From Evansella caseinilytica (lineage in GTDB: Bacteria > Bacillota > Bacilli > Bacillales > Salisediminibacteriaceae): a stretch of DNA of 64,000 nt. The DNA is taken from NCBI RefSeq assembly GCF_900107275.1, contig NZ_FNPI01000001.1, forward strand, positions 744,001 to 808,000, read 5' to 3'. Each line of letters starts with the position of its first letter. Position 1 is the stretch's first letter. Shown here piece by piece: positions 1 to 12,681 of this stretch. Under the pieces are notes generated by a model. The model made no database searches and had not been told where the DNA came from. It was given only the letters and a program-made list of their open reading frames with translations. The position numbers and the translations under genes are program-made.

Positions 1-52
1 CAAAAATCGTCGAGATATAAAAAATCCCTGCTGTTTCCCGGACTTTTTGAAC
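1..52. repeat. Family A intergenic repeat, partial (right end)
   Basis: Holds the CTGTTTCCCGGACTTTTTGAAC end that also closes the family A copy at 19850-19956. The rest of the element lies outside the window or has decayed. Confidence 0.6.
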
Positions 53-110
53 ACCCCCTATAAATATCAGCAAACTTAATACAAGGAAAGCAGTATATGA
101 AGCCCACATA

Positions 111-1103
111 CTATAGCTTTTGAATTAATTTATTGATTTGTCCTTTGAAATAGCTCTTAGCCATCATGGCGTATGCTTTGTTGTAGCGGTAGGTTTCCAC
201 CATCATGATGACAGCCATGTATAATCGGTACAAATTCATCCGCACACGGTCATCTTCACCGATTGTGACTGGCAGACCACTTATCTCACTATAGCCTGTA
301 CAGAAATCCTGCTCTTTTTCCACATCACTAAACAACATCATAGCCGAGGTGAAATCCGCATAGGGATCGCCGAAAAAGCAGCGTTCAAAATCTACAACAC
401 CGGTAATATGGAAGGCGCCATTCTTTTTTAAAAACACATTTCCTGCCCACATATCAAAATCAACAAGCTTGGGGACTGTTACTGCATCCAATAAACTCCG
501 ATGACTTTTCAAGATATTATCGATTTCTGCATAAGGCAGCTTGTCTCCTCGCATTCGCCCGTCATTCAAGATATCATTCATCATTGAAGTAAATGCCTTG
601 CCCCAACTGTCGAAGTGAAATCGTTTATCATCTTTGATATACCCGAACCAGTTTCCCTCAACACTATGCACTGCGGCATTACAGCGTCCTAGATCACGCA
701 TTAGTGCAGGGCGATCCCCTTTTTTTATCTTTCGTCCGCAGCTTTTCCATGTTTGACCGTCCAATTTCTCCATGAAGAAATAATCGCAAGGAATATGCTT
801 GTGGGTGAAGTCGTATGCATATACGATTGGCGTTGGAATAGGTTTATCCTTCAAAAGATTGTATACCTTTACCTCGGTGCGCAAAATATCCTGTTCATAT
901 GTCAAAATTTCGACAGTAGATTCTGGACCAACCTTGAGAACAACACCTTTTTCCAAAACACCACTACCCTCTATCAAATAAGCAGCATTGAACATACCGT
1001 CTGTCAACTCTTTTATCCGCAATCTTTCAGCATTCGGAAAGTGTAGTGTCGTCACTGCCTTTATTTGCTCAGGTGTCATTCTACTTTTTGTTTTACTCTT
1101 CAT
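111..1103 (-). CDS. Aminoglycoside phosphotransferase (APH)-family kinase
   Basis: Protein-kinase-like small-molecule phosphotransferase of about 330 residues. The catalytic loop reads VDFDMWAGN, with Asp where most APH proteins have the His of HxDxxxxN, and the metal-binding stretch is GVVDFERCFFGDP. The substrate cannot be read from the sequence; antibiotics, choline or sugars are all possible in this family. I chose the ATG at 1103 because AAGGAG lies 9 nt upstream. A longer frame starts at 1121 and overlaps the stop of the upstream MATE gene, so the two genes are co-transcribed and probably translationally coupled. Pairing a kinase with a drug exporter hints at a detoxification or resistance role, which is inference. 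Confidence 0.82.
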   Translation of the reverse strand: MKSKTKSRMTPEQIKAVTTLHFPNAERLRIKELTDGMFNAAYLIEGSGVLEKGVVLKVGPESTVEILTYEQDILRTEVKVYNLLKDKPIPTPIVYAYDFTHKHIPCDYFFMEKLDGQTWKSCGRKIKKGDRPALMRDLGRCNAAVHSVEGNWFGYIKDDKRFHFDSWGKAFTSMMNDILNDGRMRGDKLPYAEIDNILKSHRSLLDAVTVPKLVDFDMWAGNVFLKKNGAFHITGVVDFERCFFGDPYADFTSAMMLFSDVEKEQDFCTGYSEISGLPVTIGEDDRVRMNLYRLYMAVIMMVETYRYNKAYAMMAKSYFKGQINKLIQKL

Positions 1104-1117
1104 TTTCAAGCACTCCT

Positions 1118-2443
1118 TCATACACCAAGTTTTCTTAGCCGCCCCCCAAAAGAGAAGGCCAGCGCAAAAATGAGTATATCAGATAGGAAAAACGACCAAA
1201 AAACCCCACTAAGACCACCTAATCTACTCATGATCATAAGCACCGGGAATTGAATTGCACAAAATCCAAGTGTTGGGAGCAATATCGCCTTTCTTGCATC
1301 ACCAATAGATTGGTAGCATGCCGAAATGAGTGGACTGTATCCCCTAATTGGCATGGCCATCAGCATGAACAACAAAACAGTACTGCCTGTGGATATGATC
1401 GCGCTATCGTCTGTGAAAATTTCCATTAGTGGTTGTCGTATCAAGATACCGAAAATAACAATAACAACTCCATATATAATAGAAGCTGAAAAAGCAATAT
1501 TGATGGTCTTTTTAACCCGGTCGATATTTTCTCTCGTGAAATTATAGCCAATAATTGGTTGTATCCCCTGGGCAATGCCATTTTGAGGCAGCAATAAGAA
1601 TGTTTGAATGCGTACTGCAAATGCAAATGCCGTAATGGCAGGTTCTCCACCTGTTGCTCCCAGCATTCGGTTTAGAACAATAACTAAAATACTGGAGGAT
1701 ATCTGATTAAGAAGAGACGGGAATCCAATCACAGCCACTTCACGTATAATGCTAGGGCTGATTTGGAAATCCTGTCCTTTGATACGATATGCTCTTCCTT
1801 TGCGGACAAAGAAAAACCAAATACTCATGCAAACGGAAGTGATCTGTGCAGCGACGGTTGCCAGAGCTGCACCAGTTACGCCCATATTAAGTGGAAAAAC
1901 AAAAATGACATCAAGTATCAGATTTACAGCAACCGGAACCACCCAAAGACATAAAGCAAATGTTGTAGCACCTTCTGCGCGTACTAGTGAGGAGAAAGCT
2001 GTACTGGTGACAGCACCCGCAAGGATGACTGTAGAGTATTCTCTTGCATAAGGATATAATTCCCCTGTCGCCCCCAATAACCGCAGTAACGGATCTAAAA
2101 ACGTTAGTCCGAGACTTGTAATGACAAGTGCCAAACCCCAGAAACAAACAAATATATTTGCTGCAACTTTTGCCGGATATGATTGATCTTCCTTGCCGAG
2201 GCCTCGAGAAATAAGAGATGCCCCTCCCGCACCTGCTGTTGTGCTGAATGCGAGGAGCAGCATTAATAATGGCGATGCTACAGATACAGCTCCCGCCGCA
2301 TAGACATTTACTCCCCTGGCAATAATGAAGGTGTCTGTGAGGGTATAAAAGCTATATACCAAAAGAGCCAGACTCGCGTGTGTGCACATTGAAAACACAA
2401 GTTTTCCCAAAGGAGCTTTTTCAAGTTTTGCAACATGATCCAT
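1118..2443 (-). CDS. MATE family multidrug/Na+ exporter
   Basis: Integral membrane protein of 441 residues with about 12 hydrophobic segments in two homologous halves, as in the MATE (multi-antimicrobial extrusion) family, which exports cationic drugs in exchange for Na+ or H+. The ATG at 2443 is preferred because AGGTGA sits 5 nt upstream; a GTG three codons earlier is possible but too close to its AGGAG. It is the first gene of a two-gene unit with the APH-family kinase, whose longer start overlaps its stop codon. The upstream AraC gene is separated by a terminator hairpin, so this pair probably has its own promoter. Confidence 0.9.
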   Translation of the reverse strand: MDHVAKLEKAPLGKLVFSMCTHASLALLVYSFYTLTDTFIIARGVNVYAAGAVSVASPLLMLLLAFSTTAGAGGASLISRGLGKEDQSYPAKVAANIFVCFWGLALVITSLGLTFLDPLLRLLGATGELYPYAREYSTVILAGAVTSTAFSSLVRAEGATTFALCLWVVPVAVNLILDVIFVFPLNMGVTGAALATVAAQITSVCMSIWFFFVRKGRAYRIKGQDFQISPSIIREVAVIGFPSLLNQISSSILVIVLNRMLGATGGEPAITAFAFAVRIQTFLLLPQNGIAQGIQPIIGYNFTRENIDRVKKTINIAFSASIIYGVVIVIFGILIRQPLMEIFTDDSAIISTGSTVLLFMLMAMPIRGYSPLISACYQSIGDARKAILLPTLGFCAIQFPVLMIMSRLGGLSGVFWSFFLSDILIFALAFSFGGRLRKLGV

Positions 2444-2557
2444 TAAAATCACCTGCTCCTTCTCATCTTAGCAACGAATCAATTTGCCGGCAATTTCCTT
2501 GGATGACATAAACATTTCCCTGGAAGACAAAAAGAGAGGAGATACCGAGTAAAAATG

Positions 2558-2603
2558 AAAAAGGTATAACACCTGAAAAAACAGAGTGAGTTATACCTTT
2601 TTT
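2558..2603. terminator. Bidirectional intrinsic terminator
   Basis: Inverted repeat AAAAAGGTATAAC / GTTATACCTTTTTT with a 19-nt loop. T-runs follow on either strand. It lies directly after the AraC gene read on the minus strand. Confidence 0.8.
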
Positions 2604-2623
2604 GCTTCCTGTCGGTATTGATT

Positions 2624-3619
2624 TTACTTGTAAACATGCATTTTCCTGTATGCACCAGGAGTCATACCAAAAACAGCGACAAAACGTTTATGGAGTCCCG
2701 AAGCATTTTTGTAACCAACTTTTTCAGCAATGTGATCAATGGTCAAATCGGTTTCTGCCAGCAGCTTTGCAGCTTCCTCTACCTTGATTCGTTGCACTAT
2801 ATCTGAAAAAGTGCCTCCTGTCCTTTCATGTAGCATGCGCCCTAAATGTCTGGTGCTGTAACCCGTTTCTGCTGCAAATGATGAAAGACTTGCAGTTTGA
2901 AGATTATTCCGTATGTAGATGGATACAGTTTGCAACAAACTTTTATCATAATTGAAGAAAGATTTTCGCGCCAAATTGACAAACAGTAGTGTCAGGAAGC
3001 TATGTATAGCCGGTTCCTTATACTCGCTCCCAAAAAACGTTTCCTCTAAGAGCTGAGATACGAGCCAATCGCTTAGAAAAGCCTTCTCTGGATCTGAGCT
3101 GAAAACGCAAATGTTGCCTTGCTCATTAAGTGTATTCAGCCATTTGCCATCGTCTGTTACCATTCTTTCGGTAATCGTATTCATGAGTTTTTGCGGCAAA
3201 ATAAATTTTAGAATTAAATCATCTGAACTGCTCGGCATTAAAGCATGAATCATGCCCGGAGCCAACAGACATGCTTCTCCTTTGTAAAGGATAAGTTCTT
3301 TCGTTTCTTCGTTCACATATTGTATGCACGTTCCTTCACATACATAGATTAACTCGTAAAAATCATGGCTGTGATGATACGGAAATAAACATGAAGTGTG
3401 TTTCCGTATACTGAATTCATTTGCAACTCGAATTAATGCATTATTTATAGATAGGGAAAGAGTGTCGGGAATTTCCACATTTTTGACTACTTGTATCTGT
3501 TCAATAAGCTTGCTTGCTCCAGCGAATTCTCTTTTCACCATTTCTTCCATGCTTAAATTCATCACTTGCCTGTCTTCTTGTTCATGCTGTTCCAAAACAG
3601 CTGCAATTTTATCATTCAT
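2624..3619 (-). CDS. AraC family transcriptional regulator with cupin sensor
   Basis: About 331 residues: an N-terminal cupin-like sensor (the HHSHDFYELIYV region and following beta strands) and a C-terminal double helix-turn-helix of the AraC/XylS type ending in FGMTPGAYRKMH. ATG at 3619 is chosen because AAAGAGGTCATT precedes it; the open frame extends 57 codons further without a ribosome site. Such proteins usually activate sugar or stress genes on binding a small ligand. The downstream MATE/APH pair is the only same-strand neighbour and a plausible target, but a terminator separates them. Ligand unknown. Confidence 0.88.
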   Translation of the reverse strand: MNDKIAAVLEQHEQEDRQVMNLSMEEMVKREFAGASKLIEQIQVVKNVEIPDTLSLSINNALIRVANEFSIRKHTSCLFPYHHSHDFYELIYVCEGTCIQYVNEETKELILYKGEACLLAPGMIHALMPSSSDDLILKFILPQKLMNTITERMVTDDGKWLNTLNEQGNICVFSSDPEKAFLSDWLVSQLLEETFFGSEYKEPAIHSFLTLLFVNLARKSFFNYDKSLLQTVSIYIRNNLQTASLSSFAAETGYSTRHLGRMLHERTGGTFSDIVQRIKVEEAAKLLAETDLTIDHIAEKVGYKNASGLHKRFVAVFGMTPGAYRKMHVYK

Positions 3620-4007
3620 AATGACCTCTTTACTTAGCAAGCTTTTTTTACGGAATTTTTGCTTGATTAACAGAAATGCGACTTGGGTGGCAAAACGAGC
3701 TAATTTTCCGCTAATAATGGTTGTTGAAAAAGAACGTTTTTTATTTTTTGTCTGTTTTCGTAAACATTGCTGCTTAAGGATTTCTTTCACGCCTTGATTT
3801 GCTTACAGTCCAAAAGCAAAGAGCAGTAATCTTTTTGAAAAGAGTCTATCTTTTTGAATACGTTTTGAATACGTTAAATTGATTAGCGAGCCTTTTCTTT
3901 GAAAAACGGATTTACTAATTTGGAAGCTAAAAGGAAACTGTCAGGAATTACTTCCAGAGAACAAATAAAGCTGCAAACCGGTATTTATGCGGCTTTACAG
4001 CGTTTTG
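3620..4007. other. Gene-free stretch between AraC gene and tRNA
   Basis: No credible ORF. It contains a short direct repeat TTTTTGAATACG / TTTTGAATACG near 3850-3875 and, just beyond the tRNA 3' end, a weak AAAGC...GCTTT hairpin (about 3965-3997) that may terminate the tRNA. Confidence 0.4.
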
Positions 4008-4083
4008 TGGCGCCCTCGAGACGACTCGAACGTCCGACCCTTCGCTTAGGAGGCGAATGCTCTATCCACTGAGCTACGAGGGC
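4008..4083 (-). tRNA. tRNA-Arg (anticodon CCU)
   Basis: 76-nt cloverleaf: acceptor stem GCCCTCG/CGAGGGC, D arm with AGCTCAGTGGATAGAGC, anticodon stem TTCGC/GCGAA around loop CTCCTAA (anticodon CCT), T arm containing GTTCGAGTC, discriminator G and encoded CCA. It reads the rare AGG arginine codon. Confidence 0.96.
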
Positions 4084-4114
4084 ATTAATGAATTTGTAAC
4101 CAGATGCATTGTTG

Positions 4115-4190
4115 AACACGCTTTTAAAGGCGGTGTTGTAACCTAACCTTAGGATAGCTGTTGATCTACCCTGCTGAGCTGATGGGACAG
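4115..4190 (-). pseudogene. Degraded tRNA-like sequence
   Basis: Read on the minus strand this starts GTCCCATCAGCTCAGCAGGG and continues through a loop-like TATCCTAAGG, recalling the acceptor, D arm and anticodon arm of a tRNA, but no T arm or matching acceptor 3' half follows. It lies just upstream of the intact tRNA-Arg. It could be a decayed tandem tRNA or the scar of an integration event. Confidence 0.3.
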
Positions 4191-4782
4191 TAGTTATGAT
4201 TATAAATTCATTTTGGCAGAAGGTCAAGGTTTCAGCGGAAAATCGTTTATCCATATAACGTTATAAAAGGATCACGGTGGAACAGCAGTGTTCCTGGAGA
4301 GGGATCTCAAAAAAATTGGAAAGCTTGTGAAAAAACACGTTGGCGGCTGTTGGAAAACTAGCTGGAGTATAATGAAAAAAAATCATCAGCACCGAACCAG
4401 TTTTTTCCGTCCGCTTCCATACCTCTTCGTTCATTGAAGCCCGATTCATGCTTAAAAACAAGTTGTCATGTTTCTATTTGCATCATTAATTCATGTAGAT
4501 GCAATATTGGTCATTTTTTCTTCTCGGTGCTATTCAAAAGAAAAAGATATTTTAATAAAATATATAAAGCAGATTTTAAAAGGTTTTACTTGGGGAATTA
4601 TTTATTAGCATCACAATAAATGTTATATAATCCTGAAGATTGCATCCTGTGAAAGCTTCGAAAACAAAGAAAAAACAAATCTTCTATCTAACATTCCACG
4701 CCTGATTACGTTAAAATCAATCAAACTTTGTAATGATAAGTTGCATTTTACAACGTTTTTTTCATTAATCAAGAAATAGGAC
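4191..4782. other. AT-rich gene-free stretch upstream of chemoreceptor
   Basis: No ORF with a ribosome site and no recognisable family. Stretches near 4260-4440 are less AT-rich and could be decayed coding DNA, but I cannot assign it. Confidence 0.35.
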
Positions 4783-4809
4783 TAAAGACATCGGTAAATA
4801 TGACGATAA
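4783..4809 (+). promoter_or_regulatory. Sigma-D-like promoter
   Basis: TAAA, exactly 15 nt, then GACGATAA. The Bacillus sigma-D consensus is TAAA-N15-GCCGATAT. It lies 60 nt upstream of the chemoreceptor start, as expected for a motility/chemotaxis-regulon gene. Confidence 0.7.
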
Positions 4810-4868
4810 TATGAATGGTGTATTGTTGCATCGCTAATCATTGCGCAATTAATTCAGGAGGGATTACT

Positions 4869-6854
4869 GTGAATAAGAAGAAACGGCCAGGTTTATCTTT
4901 CAGCTTTAAAAATAAGCTGATCCTTTCATTTTTAGTGATTCTGTTAGTACCGAGTATCACGATAGCTCTTACATCCTACAAGAGCGCGGAAGGCAATATT
5001 GACAACAGAATGGCTGCAACGGCGTTAAATAACGTCAATATTGCAGAGGAGGCAATCAATCAGTTTATTAATGCCCAAAAAGAAAACATTGATTTTTTGT
5101 CAAATGCGATTGTTGCAGGGAACATCGTTGATGACCACGACGATCAGACACGAGAACTTCTTGATACGATCCAAAATTCCAAAGCCGATGTGGAACAGAC
5201 TTTTGTCGGAACAGAAAACGGTTCATTTATGAACTCTCCAACCTCGTTTCAAAACCCGCCGGATTATGACCCGCGGGAACGACCTTGGTACAATCAAGCC
5301 ATGGAAAATAAAGGTGAAGTCATTATTACAGACCCTTACATATCCCAGTCTTCTGAACAGGTTGTCGTGACCATCGCCAAGGTGACGGCGGACGGTCAAG
5401 GCGTTGTCGCTATTAACCTTAAACTCGAAAGCTTGACAAATATAATTAATGACATCGAAATCGGCGAAGAAGGCTACGTTTTTTTGGTAGATAAAGCAAA
5501 TAATATCATCAGTCACCCCGCACTGGAAGCCGGGGAACAGTTTGCCGAGCCATTTTTTGAGAAGATAAAAGATACGGAGTCCGGTTCATTTGACGATAAG
5601 TCTGGCAAAACAGTAACAAAGATCGCCTTTGAAACAAGTGACACGACGGGGTGGAAGGTGGTTGCGAGCATGGCGCAATCGGAAGTGACCCATGCGGTCC
5701 AACCGATTCTTCAAACAACGCTGTTCGTCATTATCGGAGCTTTTCTTGCCGGCGCGGTCATTATCTGGCTGATGATCAAAGCGATGATGAAGCCGATTAA
5801 CCAGCTGGTGAAGGCTGCAGATAATATGAGCGAAGGGGATTTAAGTGTCGAAGTAGATTTACAGCGGAATGACGAATTAGGAACATTGGCAGCGGCCTTT
5901 AACCGGATGAGGGAAAATTTAAGCACGCTGATTTTACAAATTCGGGATAAATCAGCCACACTCGCGGCATCCTCTGAACAGTTAACGGCGAGTACGGAGC
6001 AAAATACATCAGCAAGCGAGCAGATTTCTTCATCTGTTCAACAAATGACCTCGGGTGTGGAAACTCAGGCAGAAAACATCGAACAAAGCTCAAAAATGGC
6101 CGAGGAAATGTCTGAATCCATTCAGCACATTTCCGATAATACAAATGAAGTTTCCGCGAATGCATCCAATGCCAGTTCGGTCATCCAGGAAGGAAATCAT
6201 GCGATTGAGACGACGGTGGGACAAATGAATTACATCAAAAAAACGGTGGCGGACTTGTCATCCAGCATCCAAGGGCTGGGAAAATTCTCGGAAGAAATCA
6301 GTCAGATTGTGGATGTGATCACAAGTATCGCCGAGCAAACGAATTTACTTGCTTTAAATGCGGCAATCGAGGCAGCGCGGGCTGGAGAAAACGGTAAAGG
6401 CTTTGCCGTTGTCGCGGATGAAGTGCGAAAGCTGGCTGAACAATCATCACAGTCTGCCGAACAAATCAGAGAAATGATTGTTTCCATTCAGGAAGAAACA
6501 ACAAGAGCCGTTGACTCGATGAAAATTGGAACAGCGGAAGTCGACAAAGGCATTGAGGTCGTGAACCACGCTGGTGAATCTTTCTCAAACATGACCGGTT
6601 TTGTAAACTCGATTACGGAGCAAATAAAAGAAATCACTGCAAAGATGACAGAGATTTCAACAGGAACAGAACAGTTTGTCCGTACTTTTGAGAATGTGGC
6701 CGTCGTCGCAGATTCCACAGCGCAGGCAGCGCAGGATGTCTCCGCCTCAACGCAGGAGCAGCTGGCTTCCATGGAAGAAATTCAAGGCTCCGCCAACACA
6801 TTAACCTTGATGGCGGAAGAAATGCAGCAGCTCGTTGAACGCTTTAAATTATAG
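4869..6854 (+). CDS. Methyl-accepting chemotaxis protein with dCache sensor
   Basis: 661-residue transmembrane chemoreceptor. Order: TM1 (about 16-36), extracellular double-Cache ligand domain (about 40-285), TM2 (about 297-320), HAMP (to about 370), methylation helices and the conserved signalling tip around [19 protein letters not shown]. The Cache part carries a YDPRERPWY motif like that of amino-acid-binding Cache domains, but the usual Asp of the later VxDI strand is replaced (VAINL), so the ligand class is uncertain. GTG start at 4869 follows CAGGAGGG. The open frame starts earlier at 4815 but has no ribosome site there. A sigma-D-like promoter precedes it and a terminator follows beyond a family A repeat. 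Confidence 0.93.
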   Translation: MNKKKRPGLSFSFKNKLILSFLVILLVPSITIALTSYKSAEGNIDNRMAATALNNVNIAEEAINQFINAQKENIDFLSNAIVAGNIVDDHDDQTRELLDTIQNSKADVEQTFVGTENGSFMNSPTSFQNPPDYDPRERPWYNQAMENKGEVIITDPYISQSSEQVVVTIAKVTADGQGVVAINLKLESLTNIINDIEIGEEGYVFLVDKANNIISHPALEAGEQFAEPFFEKIKDTESGSFDDKSGKTVTKIAFETSDTTGWKVVASMAQSEVTHAVQPILQTTLFVIIGAFLAGAVIIWLMIKAMMKPINQLVKAADNMSEGDLSVEVDLQRNDELGTLAAAFNRMRENLSTLILQIRDKSATLAASSEQLTASTEQNTSASEQISSSVQQMTSGVETQAENIEQSSKMAEEMSESIQHISDNTNEVSANASNASSVIQEGNHAIETTVGQMNYIKKTVADLSSSIQGLGKFSEEISQIVDVITSIAEQTNLLALNAAIEAARAGENGKGFAVVADEVRKLAEQSSQSAEQIREMIVSIQEETTRAVDSMKIGTAEVDKGIEVVNHAGESFSNMTGFVNSITEQIKEITAKMTEISTGTEQFVRTFENVAVVADSTAQAAQDVSASTQEQLASMEEIQGSANTLTLMAEEMQQLVERFKL

Positions 6855-6860
6855 TATTTA

Positions 6861-6949
6861 ACATAACGGAAGCAAGAAGGCTGAGGAGCGTAAGTCATGA
6901 GCAGTGGAGGGATAACGCTAACGTTGAGATTCACCGAGACTTTATGAAC
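6861..6949. repeat. Family A repeat, 7 nt after the chemoreceptor stop
   Basis: Matches 19850-19956 over CATAACnGnAGCAAGAAGG, the GAGCAGnGGAGGG core and GTTGAGATTC, ending in ACTTTATGAAC. It is shorter than the full 143-bp copies and lies between the stop codon and the terminator of the chemoreceptor gene. Confidence 0.7.
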
Positions 6950-6983
6950 ATCCTTTTGTAGAGCGGTACAGCACGGTATTCCG

Positions 6984-7019
6984 GGTGACTCCTGTCTGAT
7001 ACGGGAGTTACCTTTTTTT
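6984..7019 (+). terminator. Intrinsic terminator of the chemoreceptor gene
   Basis: GGTGACTCC / GGGAGTTACC hairpin with a 10-nt loop followed by seven Ts. Confidence 0.8.
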
Positions 7020-7200
7020 ACGGATATCAAGGCGGCTACCGTATATCCTACGACGTGGATGATTTGAAGGGGAAAAAATCTTTGACGAATACAAGGGCGC
7101 GGTCGATAATGGAATGCACCATCTCCAACCAACATAGGGAAAAATGATGAGTCCGCCGATGAAGGCACGTGAGGAAATAGCTATTTCACTCATTAGGGGG
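7020..7200 (+). pseudogene. Decayed coding fragment, family unknown
   Basis: Broken frames translate to protein-like pieces (GYQGGYRISYDVDDLKGKK, then after a frame change DEYKGAVDNGMHHL). A related string, DEYK-x-MVDNGI, is found at about 17915-17950. No start, no ribosome site, interrupted frame. I do not recognise the parent family. Confidence 0.3.
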
Positions 7201-7227
7201 CTGGATCACCTTATTTCAAAAAATAAA

Positions 7228-7253
7228 CAAACAGCTTATTAAAAGCTGTTTGT
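7228..7253 (-). terminator. Terminator overlapping the GntR stop codon
   Basis: ACAAACAGCTT / AAGCTGTTTGT hairpin followed on the minus strand by a T-rich run. A near copy is found at 12651-12681 beside the truncated GntR fragment. Confidence 0.75.
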
Positions 7254-7943
7254 CTGGATAACAAATTGGGATTGTTCATAGTTATACGTTATTTTCGAAA
7301 AGTCGAATGGTTTTCCGTTTGTTAAATGGAAGATCGTTTCCACGTGTAGTTTTGGCATTCCTTTTTTCAACCCTAAATACGCCGCTTCTTCCTCCGTCAG
7401 CAGCCCCACATGAAGGTACAAATCAGAGAAGCCAATCTTTAAGCCCAAGCCTTCTCTAATATAATGAAAAATGGATTCAGAAACAATTTCCTTGTTTAAA
7501 TAGGTGATGATCGATTTATTGTAGTACGATTCTTCGAGACAGAGCGTTTGCCCGTTAATATAGCGGACACGTTTGACAAAATACACGTCGTCATTTTCAT
7601 CAATAGTTAAATTAAGCGCTGCTTCCTGCGACGGTTTTCTGACGTTCAATTCAATGACTTCAGATGTAAGGTGAAAGTCCTCCAAGTCTTTTTTGAAGCC
7701 TTGATTGGAAAACAGGCTGATATATCCTTTCCGCTTATGCCTTCTTACAAAAATCCCGCTGCCTCTGACTTGAAAAACGACGCCTTTTTTTTCCAATAGC
7801 TCCAGCGATTTCGTAATCGTGCTTTTACTTACTTCAAATTGTGCCATCAATGTTTCGAGCACAGGCAGCTTGTCCCCTTGCTGGAGGGCATGATCTTCAA
7901 TATACTTTTCGATTGCTGCCGCAATTTGCTGATACTTTAACAT
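7239..7943 (-). CDS. GntR family regulator with UTRA domain (GmuR/TreR type)
   Basis: 234 residues: N-terminal winged helix (about 1-70, with PVLETLMAQFEVSKSTITKSL) and a C-terminal UTRA effector domain that in this family binds phosphorylated sugars. The second in-frame ATG (7943) has GGAG 7 nt upstream and is preferred over the ATG two codons earlier. It is divergent from the PTS gene, so it almost certainly represses the PTS-GH1 genes until a 6-phospho-glycoside accumulates. The hairpin terminator overlaps its last codons. A truncated relative of its C-terminus is found at 12666-12775, beyond the GH1 gene. Confidence 0.92.
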   Translation of the reverse strand: MLKYQQIAAAIEKYIEDHALQQGDKLPVLETLMAQFEVSKSTITKSLELLEKKGVVFQVRGSGIFVRRHKRKGYISLFSNQGFKKDLEDFHLTSEVIELNVRKPSQEAALNLTIDENDDVYFVKRVRYINGQTLCLEESYYNKSIITYLNKEIVSESIFHYIREGLGLKIGFSDLYLHVGLLTEEEAAYLGLKKGMPKLHVETIFHLTNGKPFDFSKITYNYEQSQFVIQTNSF

Positions 7944-8016
7944 AGGCATTCTCCGTTATATATTCTTTACCTTCTTCTAAAAATTATAGCACAAATGACC
8001 TACTAGCTCACTTGTT

Positions 8017-8036
8017 ATTATTATCAACAAATAAAA
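8017..8036. promoter_or_regulatory. Candidate GntR operator
   Basis: Imperfect palindrome TTGTTATTATTATCAACAA (TTGTT...AACAA) in the divergent region, a plausible site for the adjacent GntR repressor. Assigned by position and symmetry only. Confidence 0.4.
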
Positions 8037-8050
8037 TTTTTATATACTTA

Positions 8051-8092
8051 TTGATAAATTATACCGTAACAATTATAATGTAAGCGTATAAT
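8051..8092 (+). promoter_or_regulatory. Sigma-A promoter and cre-like site of the PTS gene
   Basis: TTGATA (8051-8056), a 17-nt spacer, TATAAT (8074-8079). Directly after it TGTAAGCG begins a half-conserved catabolite-responsive element (8079-8092), placed where CcpA would block initiation. Confidence 0.75.
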
Positions 8093-8114
8093 GAAGACCA
8101 AGGGGGGATTGAAG

Positions 8115-11676
<3,562 letters not shown>

Positions 11677-11716
11677 TAAGTGGTTGTTCGCGATGTTTGA
11701 CCGACGACGCTAACAA

Positions 11717-11766
11717 GCTTCGACCGCGCGCTGCTTGAATGTGCGCGCTCGAAGCGTTTTTTCTTT
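11717..11766 (+). terminator. Strong intrinsic terminator after GH1 gene
   Basis: GC-rich inverted repeat CTTCGACCGCGCGC / GTGCGCGCTCGAAG with a short loop, then a T-rich run. Confidence 0.85.
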
Positions 11767-11821
11767 TTGAACAAGCGGGGACGCAAGAAAAGGAGCTGTG
11801 CTTGATAGAGAAGCTGCGGGC

Positions 11822-12585
11822 TGTCTCAGGGTGGTGTAATCGGGACAGGAAGAAAATATTGGAATAAGCACTGGAACCTGAGCCTTAGTGTCCCGAAAGC
11901 GAGTAAATCGGGATGGAAGAGAAGCGTTCGAAGGGGGTGTGAATTGTCCCGCAAGCAAATGAATCGGGACGGAAATGGAGAGCTGGAGTTGAGAAGTATC
12001 CCGAAAGAGGTGTAGTCGGGACACTACGGCAAATATGGAAACGTCCAATTGGTGCGATAGAAGTTAATCGTACCCGAAAGTAGTTGCGAAGCCGCTGTAC
12101 GTAAACGAATAGGAGCTAATCTTGATCGAAAGTAGTTGAGAAGCCGCTGTACGTAAAAGAAAAGGAGCTAATCTTGATCGAAAGTAGTTGAGAAGCCGCT
12201 GTACGTAAAAGAAAAGGAGCTAATCGTGATCGAAAGTAGTTGAGAAGCCACTGTACGTAAACGAATAGGAGTTAATCGTGATCGAAACGAGTTCTGGAAG
12301 CCCCATACGTAAACGAATAGGAGCTAATCGTGATCGAAAGTAGTTGAGAAGCCACTGTACGTAAAAGAAAAGGAGCTAATCGTGATCGAAAGTAGTTGAG
12401 AAGCCACTGTACGTAAAAGAAAAGGAGCTAATCGTGATCGAAAGCGGTTGCGAAGCCATCGTACGTAAACGAATGGCGATTAATCGTGACCCCGAATTAG
12501 CCGTCGAAGCCCCGTACGCTAAAAAAAACAGGAGCGGCAAAGTTGCAAAGTGTCCCGCAAGAGGCGCAACTGGGACAGGGAGAGA
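11822..12585. repeat. 52-bp-period tandem repeat array
   Basis: The core consists of nine units starting at 12065, 12117, 12169, 12221, 12273, 12325, 12377, 12429 and 12481, spaced by exactly 52 bp. Each unit runs TAATCGTGATCGAAAG..., a GAAGCC block, GTACGTAAA and AGGAGC. The period continues upstream in diverged units (about 11905, 11961, 12013) in which TCCCGAAAG and AATCGGGAC replace the core motifs and can pair as small hairpins; one more such unit follows at about 12551. No variable spacers, so not CRISPR, and no convincing reading frame. Function unknown. Confidence 0.9.
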
Positions 12586-12650
12586 AGGAAGGGTGATCTC
12601 CACTTTGCCTAATAAGCCGCTTCCACCCATTTGCATACGTTAAAAACGAG

Positions 12651-12681
12651 GCAAACAGCCATTTTTTATAAGCTGTTTGCC
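12651..12681 (-). terminator. Hairpin related to the GntR terminator
   Basis: GGCAAACAGC / GCTGTTTGCC hairpin with a T-rich run, similar in sequence and position to the 7228-7253 terminator; it belongs to the GntR remnant beside it. Confidence 0.6.

Noticed and set aside
1118-2443. APH-MATE pair as a proven antibiotic-resistance cassette
   Set aside because: Both families have many non-resistance members, and no integron or transposon gene surrounds them.
11822-12585. CRISPR-like array
   Set aside because: Units are contiguous and similar over their full 52 bp; there are no variable spacers and no cas genes.
12434-12643. Short open frames across the 52-bp array
   Set aside because: 52 is not a multiple of 3, so a frame cannot repeat the same peptide; no ribosome site or conserved product.
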